Origin: Deltaproteobacteria bacterium
GTDB taxonomy: Bacteria > Desulfobacterota > Syntrophorhabdia > Syntrophorhabdales > Syntrophorhabdaceae
Reading direction: 5' to 3'
DNA: 16,933 nucleotides
NCBI GenBank assembly: GCA_003506795.1
Contig: DNYO01000181.1
Span: 1 to 16,933 of the forward strand
Part shown: positions 13,162 to 16,933 of the stretch, piece after piece
Numbering within the stretch: the first letter of the stretch is position 1
How the letters are laid out: every line of letters starts with the position of its first letter
Position numbers and translations under genes: made by a program
The notes under the pieces: generated by a model
Database searches by the model: none
Seen by the model: only the letters and a program-made list of their open reading frames with translations
What the model was told of the DNA's origin: nothing

Positions 13162-13574
13162 TGTTCCTCACTTCGTGTAATGAACTTGGTACCGACAGGA
13201 AGTTTGAAGGAAGCAATTCTCAGCGCCTCGCGCGCCTTATCTTCGGGAACACCGGTGATCTCGTAGAGGACCCTGCCGGGTTTTACAACGGCCACCCATC
13301 CTTCGTTCGGCCCTTTTCCCTTACCCATTCGTGTTTCAGCGGGTTTCTTCGTTATGGGTTTGTCCGGGAATACTCTGATCCAGACCTTACCTGTCCTTTT
13401 GACGTATCTCGTAAGGGCGATACGGGCCGCTTCGATCTGCCGGGCTGTGATCCAGCCGCCTTCCGTGGCCTGTAGCCCGTAGTCACCGAAGCTGACCACG
13501 TTGCCTCGCTGTGCGACGCCCCTGAGGGTACCCTTCTGCACTTTTCTGTATCTTACCCTTTTTGGTGCAAGCAT
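13158..13574 (-). CDS. rplP: 50S ribosomal protein L16
   Basis: 138 residues, typical uL16: MLAPKRVRYRKVQKGTLRG, FGDYGLQATEGGWITARQIE, VFPDKPITKKPAETRMGKGK, and VLYEITGVPEDKAREAL. It lies at the A-site tRNA elbow and is a late-assembly protein. The Arg in PAETRMGKGKG aligns with the arginine hydroxylated in E. coli. ATG 13574 overlaps the rpsC stop by one base (TAATG). Confidence 0.98.
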   Translation of the reverse strand: MLAPKRVRYRKVQKGTLRGVAQRGNVVSFGDYGLQATEGGWITARQIEAARIALTRYVKRTGKVWIRVFPDKPITKKPAETRMGKGKGPNEGWVAVVKPGRVLYEITGVPEDKAREALRIASFKLPVGTKFITRSEEQ

Positions 13575-14218
13575 TACCGAGCCTCCTGAAATACTTCTCC
13601 TTTAAATATCCAAACCTTTATCCCGATGACGCCGTATTTCGTCGACGCGACAGCACAACCATAGTCGATATCGGCACGAATAGTCTGCAGGGGCACCCTG
13701 CCTTCACGGTACCATTCGGTCCGCGCCATCTCAGCCCCGCCAAGCCTGCCGGCACACATGGCCTTGATGCCCTTGGCGCCGAACTTCAGCGACTGCTGTA
13801 CGTTCTTCTTCATTGCCCGCCTGAATGAAACCCTGCGCTCGATCTGCAGCGCGACGTTCTCGGCGACAAGCTGAGCGTCCGTCTCCGGCCGTTTGACCTC
13901 GGTAATATTGAGGATGACTTCCTTGTCAGTGATCCGCTGCAATTCGCGCTTCAGGTTTTCGACCTCGGCACCTTTGCGTCCGATCACAAGACCCGGTCTC
14001 GACGTATGGATGTTTATCTTCGCCCGTTTATCCTTGTTTGCGGCCCGCTCTATCTCGATCTTCGAGATACCTGCCTGGTAGAGTTTCTTTTTCAGAAACT
14101 TCTTGATAATCAGGTCTTCGTGGAGAAACTTGGCGTAGTTGCGCGCCGCGAACCATTTAGAATCCCAGGTCTTGATGACCCCGAGCCTAAAACCGAAAGG
14201 GTTTACTTTCTGACCCAT
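13574..14218 (-). CDS. rpsC: 30S ribosomal protein S3
   Basis: 214 residues, uS3: GQKVNPFGFRLGVIKTWDSK at the start, a type II KH domain with VIGRKG (GRKG 80-83), and a C-terminal domain with GRLGGAEMARTEWYREGRVP and KYGVIGIKVWIFKGE. Together with S4 and S5 it forms the mRNA entry tunnel. ATG 14218 follows GGAGG with a short spacer. It is 12 nt downstream of rplV and overlaps rplP by one base. Confidence 0.98.
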   Translation of the reverse strand: MGQKVNPFGFRLGVIKTWDSKWFAARNYAKFLHEDLIIKKFLKKKLYQAGISKIEIERAANKDKRAKINIHTSRPGLVIGRKGAEVENLKRELQRITDKEVILNITEVKRPETDAQLVAENVALQIERRVSFRRAMKKNVQQSLKFGAKGIKAMCAGRLGGAEMARTEWYREGRVPLQTIRADIDYGCAVASTKYGVIGIKVWIFKGEVFQEAR

Positions 14219-14230
14219 TTAACCTCCAGG

Positions 14231-14563
14231 TTATGCTTCATCCAGGATGAGCGTTATATGACTTAATCTCTTGCGTATTTTCGTTGCACGCCCCATTGCC
14301 CTTGGCATGAAGCGTTTCAGGACCGGACCGCCATCCACCATGACAGTCTTGACGTACAGGTTATCCACATCAACGTATTTCTTCTGACGGGCGTTGGCTA
14401 TTGCGCTGTCAAGGAGCTTCTTCAGTATGAATGCGCCTTTCTGCGGCATATAGGTCAAGAGCCCCGAGGCCTCGTTGACGTTCTTTTTCCTGATCAGGTC
14501 AGCGACGATCCGCACCTTTCTGGGTGATACATGTATCATTCGAGTTTTCGCCGTGATTTCCAT
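14231..14563 (-). CDS. rplV: 50S ribosomal protein L22
   Basis: 110 residues, uL22: HVSPRKVRIVADLIRKKNV, ALLDSAIANA-like core (LLDSAIANARQKKYVDVDNL), and the extended beta hairpin around 79-97 (GGPVLKRFMPRAMGRATKIR) that lines the nascent-chain tunnel and carries macrolide-resistance positions in other species. The frame is open to 14605, but ATG 14563 matches the family start and lies 4 nt after the rpsS stop, with AAGGA upstream inside rpsS. Confidence 0.98.
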   Translation of the reverse strand: MEITAKTRMIHVSPRKVRIVADLIRKKNVNEASGLLTYMPQKGAFILKKLLDSAIANARQKKYVDVDNLYVKTVMVDGGPVLKRFMPRAMGRATKIRKRLSHITLILDEA

Positions 14564-14567
14564 TGTA

Positions 14568-14858
14568 TTAATCCTTTTTCTTGGCCACTTTCGACTTCCG
14601 GTCACCGGAATGGCTATGGAAAGTCCGCGTCGGTGAAAATTCGCCCAGCTTGTGGCCGACCATCTCTTCGGTTACGAAAACCGGTATGAACTTCTTGCCG
14701 TTGTGAACCGCAAAGGTAAGCCCTACAAAATCAGGGGTGATCGTCGAACGCCGTGACCATGTCTTGATCACCTTCGAACCCTTTGTCTCCTTAGCCTCGT
14801 CGACCTTCCTGGCTAACTTATCCTCTAAAAATGGCCCTTTTCTGACGGAACGTGCCAC
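14568..14858 (-). CDS. rpsS: 30S ribosomal protein S19
   Basis: 96 residues, uS19: ARSVRKGPFLEDKL at the start, then TWSRRSTITPDFVG, VHNGKKFIPVFVTEEMVGHK, and LGEFSPTRTFHSHSGDRKSK. It forms a head complex with S13. The start codon is GTG 14858, with GGAGG 5 nt upstream; the ARSVRKGP N-terminus confirms it. It lies 9 nt after rplB. Confidence 0.98.
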   Translation of the reverse strand: MARSVRKGPFLEDKLARKVDEAKETKGSKVIKTWSRRSTITPDFVGLTFAVHNGKKFIPVFVTEEMVGHKLGEFSPTRTFHSHSGDRKSKVAKKKD

Positions 14859-14867
14859 AAGAACCTC

Positions 14868-15695
14868 CTAACCTCTCAGTTTAATGATAAACTTGTCTGT
14901 CCGTTTGTTTTTTCGGGTTTTCTTACCCTTGGCGAGCTGCCCCCAGGGTGAACAGGGATGCCTGCCGCCTTTCGATCTGCCTTCACCGCCACCAAGCGGA
15001 TGGTCAACGGGGTTCATGGCCGTACCACGGACAGTCGGTCTGACGCCGAGCCACCTCGGTTTGCCTGCCTTCCCGACGGTGATGTTCTCGTGATCGATAT
15101 TGCCGACCTGGCCGATCGTCGCCATGCAGGAAAGGTTCACCAGGCGCACGCCGCCTGAAGGAAGCCTCAGGTGTCCGTACTCGCCTTCCTTCGCAACGAT
15201 CTGTGCGTAGCTTCCCGCACTCCGTGCCAGTTGTCCGCCCTTGCCGGGCTTCATTTCGATGTTATGGACAAATGTGCCCAGAGGGATATATTTCAGGGGA
15301 ATGGCATTGCCTTCCTTGATCTCGGTTTCCGGCTTCATGCTGGCAATCACCGTGTCGCCGGCCTTGACGCCGAGCGGAGCCAGTATGTAACGTTTTTCAC
15401 CGTCAATATAATGGATGAGGGCTATATTCGCCGAGCGGTTAGGGTCGTACTCGATCCCGGCCACTTTTCCCGGAATCTCGAACTTGGTCCGCTTGAAATC
15501 GACAATACGCAGGCGCCGCTTGTGTCCGCCGCCTATATGCCTCGTGGTGATCTTTCCGCTGTGGTTTCGTCCGCCCGTCTTCTTGATCGGTTTCAGCAGG
15601 GATTTTTCCGGCTTGTCCTTCGAGATCTCATCGAAGGTAAGGCCGCTCATAAAACGCCTGCCGGCGGAGGTTGGCTTATATTCTTTCACGCCCAT
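14868..15695 (-). CDS. rplB: 50S ribosomal protein L2
   Basis: 275 residues, uL2: KPTSAGRRFMSGLTFDEISK at the start, NHSGKITTRHIGGGHKRRLR, then RSAGSYAQIVAKEGEY and NPVDHPLGGGEGRSKGG. The His of VDHP (His232) aligns with E. coli His229 (mature numbering), important for peptidyl transfer; the second His of E. coli DHPHGG is Leu here, a common variant. The protein stabilises the peptidyl transferase centre and subunit association. ATG 15695 overlaps the rplW stop by one base (TAATG). Confidence 0.98.
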   Translation of the reverse strand: MGVKEYKPTSAGRRFMSGLTFDEISKDKPEKSLLKPIKKTGGRNHSGKITTRHIGGGHKRRLRIVDFKRTKFEIPGKVAGIEYDPNRSANIALIHYIDGEKRYILAPLGVKAGDTVIASMKPETEIKEGNAIPLKYIPLGTFVHNIEMKPGKGGQLARSAGSYAQIVAKEGEYGHLRLPSGGVRLVNLSCMATIGQVGNIDHENITVGKAGKPRWLGVRPTVRGTAMNPVDHPLGGGEGRSKGGRHPCSPWGQLAKGKKTRKNKRTDKFIIKLRG

Positions 15696-15982
15696 TACGC
15701 ACCCTCAAAAATCGTGATTTTGTCCTTCGGACTCAACTTCACAACGGCCTTCTTCCAATCCGACCGCTTGCCTGCGTAGCGTCCGAGACGTTTCTTTTTT
15801 CCTTCCATGTTCGATACATGTACATCCATTACCTTGACCTTGAACAGCTTCTCCACGGCCTTTCTGATCTCTATCTTGTTTGCGCTTCGTGCTACCTCGA
15901 AGACGTACTGGTTTCCCGTATCCTTCACCAACGTACTTTTCTCAGTAATGATGGGCCGCAGGATGATATCGTATTCGTTCAT
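15695..15982 (-). CDS. rplW: 50S ribosomal protein L23
   Basis: 95 residues, uL23: DIILRPIITEKSTLV, QYVFEVARSANKIEIRKAVE, and VKVMDVHVSNMEGKKKRLGR with an extended loop. It lies at the tunnel exit and docks trigger factor, SRP and SecYEG. The ATG overlaps the rplD stop as ATGA, so translation is coupled to L4. Confidence 0.98.
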   Translation of the reverse strand: MNEYDIILRPIITEKSTLVKDTGNQYVFEVARSANKIEIRKAVEKLFKVKVMDVHVSNMEGKKKRLGRYAGKRSDWKKAVVKLSPKDKITIFEGA

Positions 15983-16602
15983 GATGCCAGCACCTCTTCA
16001 ACTTTTTTCAATGCGTCGACCGTCATGATGAGCTGTTCGTGGCGGATAATGTCATAGACATTCAACCCCTCCACTCTCAACACCTTCACGTAGGGAATGT
16101 TCCGCGCCGACTTCTCGACCGTCTCGTCTTTCTTGTCAATGATAAACAGCGGTTTCGTCAGGCTTAACGTCCTGACGATCCCGAAAAATGTCTTCGTGCT
16201 GATATCGGCCAATTCGAGTTTGTCGAGAACCTTCATGTTTGAACCGCTATTCCTGACGGTAAGGGCTGACCTGAGTGCGCTCCTTCTGACCTTTTTGGGA
16301 ACGGAGTAGGTATAGTCCCGCGGTTGAGGTCCGAAAATGGTGCCGCCGCCCACCATCACCGGCGAACGGGACGACCCGCGCCGTGCCTGGCCCGTGCCTT
16401 TCTGTTTGTAAGGTTTGCGGCCACCACCGGAGACTTCCGAGCGCCCTTTTGTCTTGGCGGTCCCTCTCCTGCGGTTGGCAAGCTGCATCTTTACCACGTC
16501 ATGGATAAGATGCTCTTTGACCTCGCAGTTGAAGATCTCGTCCTTTATTTCAACTTCTCCAACCTTTGCACCCTCTATGTTCAGTATGTCTGTGACTGCC
16601 AT
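15979..16602 (-). CDS. rplD: 50S ribosomal protein L4
   Basis: 207 residues, uL4: an N-terminal region (EIFNCEVKEHLIHDVVKMQL), the long tunnel-reaching loop near 43-100 (RRRGTAKTKGRSEVSGGGRK, KGTGQARRGSSRSP, GGTIFGPQPRDYTY), and a C-terminal Rossmann-like domain. ATG 16602 has TAGGAG, formed by the rpsJ stop, 6 nt before it. It directly follows rpsJ, whereas in other bacteria rplC (uL3) precedes it. In E. coli L4 also represses the S10 operon via a leader; that leader region lies outside this window. Confidence 0.98.
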   Translation of the reverse strand: MAVTDILNIEGAKVGEVEIKDEIFNCEVKEHLIHDVVKMQLANRRRGTAKTKGRSEVSGGGRKPYKQKGTGQARRGSSRSPVMVGGGTIFGPQPRDYTYSVPKKVRRSALRSALTVRNSGSNMKVLDKLELADISTKTFFGIVRTLSLTKPLFIIDKKDETVEKSARNIPYVKVLRVEGLNVYDIIRHEQLIMTVDALKKVEEVLAS

Positions 16603-16611
16603 AACCTGCTC

Positions 16612-16917
16612 CTAAGATTTGATCTCCACATCTACACCGGCCGCCAGTTCGAGCTTCATAAGGGCATCAACCGTTTGCTGTGTGGGATCGACGATGTCCA
16701 TCAACCGTTTATGTGTACGGATCTCAAACTGTTCCCGTGACTTCTTGTCGATGTGCGGCGATCTCAAGACTGTAAACTTCTGTATTCTTGTCGGTAGCGG
16801 TACCGGTCCGATCACCTGCGCGCCTGTCTTTTTGGCCGCATCGACAATCTCTTTCACGGACTGATCCAGCAGTCTGTGATCAAACGCTTTCAGGCATATC
16901 CTGATTCTCTGCCGCAT
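16612..16917 (-). CDS. rpsJ: 30S ribosomal protein S10
   Basis: 101 residues, uS10 (RIRICLKAFDHRLLDQSVKE, TGAQVIGPVPLPTRIQKFTV, SPHIDKKSREQFEIRTHKRL, ending VDVEIKS). Besides its 30S head role, S10 (NusE) joins transcription antitermination complexes. ATG 16917 has AAGGGG about 9 nt upstream. It is the first gene of the visible operon. Only 16 nt precede it before the window ends, so any promoter or upstream tuf/rplC cannot be judged. Confidence 0.98.
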   Translation of the reverse strand: MRQRIRICLKAFDHRLLDQSVKEIVDAAKKTGAQVIGPVPLPTRIQKFTVLRSPHIDKKSREQFEIRTHKRLMDIVDPTQQTVDALMKLELAAGVDVEIKS

Positions 16918-16933
16918 TGTAATTCCCCTTTAT

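Noticed and set aside
12968..13216. 82-codon - strand ORF over rpmC
   Set aside because: Another frame of the same DNA; L29 in 12976-13161 is unmistakable.
14980..15010. Leu in place of the second His of the L2 DHPHGG motif
   Set aside because: The functionally important first His is kept, and DHPLGG is, to my knowledge, a common variant in several bacterial groups.
1..16933. CRISPR arrays, insertion-sequence transposases, rRNA genes, riboswitches
   Set aside because: No regularly spaced repeats, transposase motifs, rRNA-like sequence or recognisable aptamer core were seen on reading both strands.

Overview
The window holds the 3' part of a small catabolic locus on the + strand, an AT-rich gene-poor gap of about 0.7 kb, and then a long run of 28 ribosomal-protein-cluster genes on the - strand (fused S10, spc and alpha operons), followed by a tRNA-Gln. 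Reading protein sequences only, it looks like an anaerobic Gram-negative bacterium of the Desulfobacterota / former Deltaproteobacteria type (possibly a syntroph). The hints are the L2, RpoA and S4 sequence style, zinc-type S4/S14/L36/L24, and an OFA/MCT-like carboxylate transporter next to a fatty or aromatic acyl-CoA ligase. I cannot fix the genus.

Layout, left to right. Positions 1-777 (+): C-terminal half of an MFS carboxylate transporter, cut by the window edge. 848-2398 (+): acyl-CoA synthetase, closed by an intrinsic terminator at 2418-2446. 2450-3118: no convincing conserved gene. This stretch is visibly AT-rich (about 42% GC by hand count over 2641-3060) and carries a degenerate copy of the 3' end of the neighbouring tRNA-Gln at its left edge, plus tiny - strand ORFs with translation or promoter signals. 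It looks like the scar of an element once inserted at the tRNA. 3119-3145: terminator hairpin for the - strand operon. 3155-3228 (-): tRNA-Gln(CUG), starting 7 nt after the rplQ stop codon.

The - strand operon reads, in order of transcription (right to left): rpsJ, rplD, rplW, rplB, rpsS, rplV, rpsC, rplP, rpmC, rpsQ, rplN, rplX, rplE, rpsN, rpsH, rplF, rplR, rpsE, rpmD, rplO, secY, map, infA, rpmJ, rpsM, rpsK, rpsD, rpoA, rplQ. The genes are separated by 0-55 nt or overlap by 1-20 nt, and most have a Shine-Dalgarno sequence, often built into the previous stop codon. The cluster supplies both ribosomal subunits, the translocon (SecY), N-terminal Met removal (Map), IF-1 and the RNA polymerase alpha subunit.

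The most striking point is an absence. The universally conserved rplC (uL3), normally between rpsJ and rplD, is not there: the rpsJ stop and the rplD start are 9 nt apart with a clean ribosome-binding site. adk, often between secY and map, is also absent; a 55-nt spacer with a small hairpin sits in its place. The window ends 16 nt upstream of rpsJ, so rplC could lie further upstream or elsewhere.
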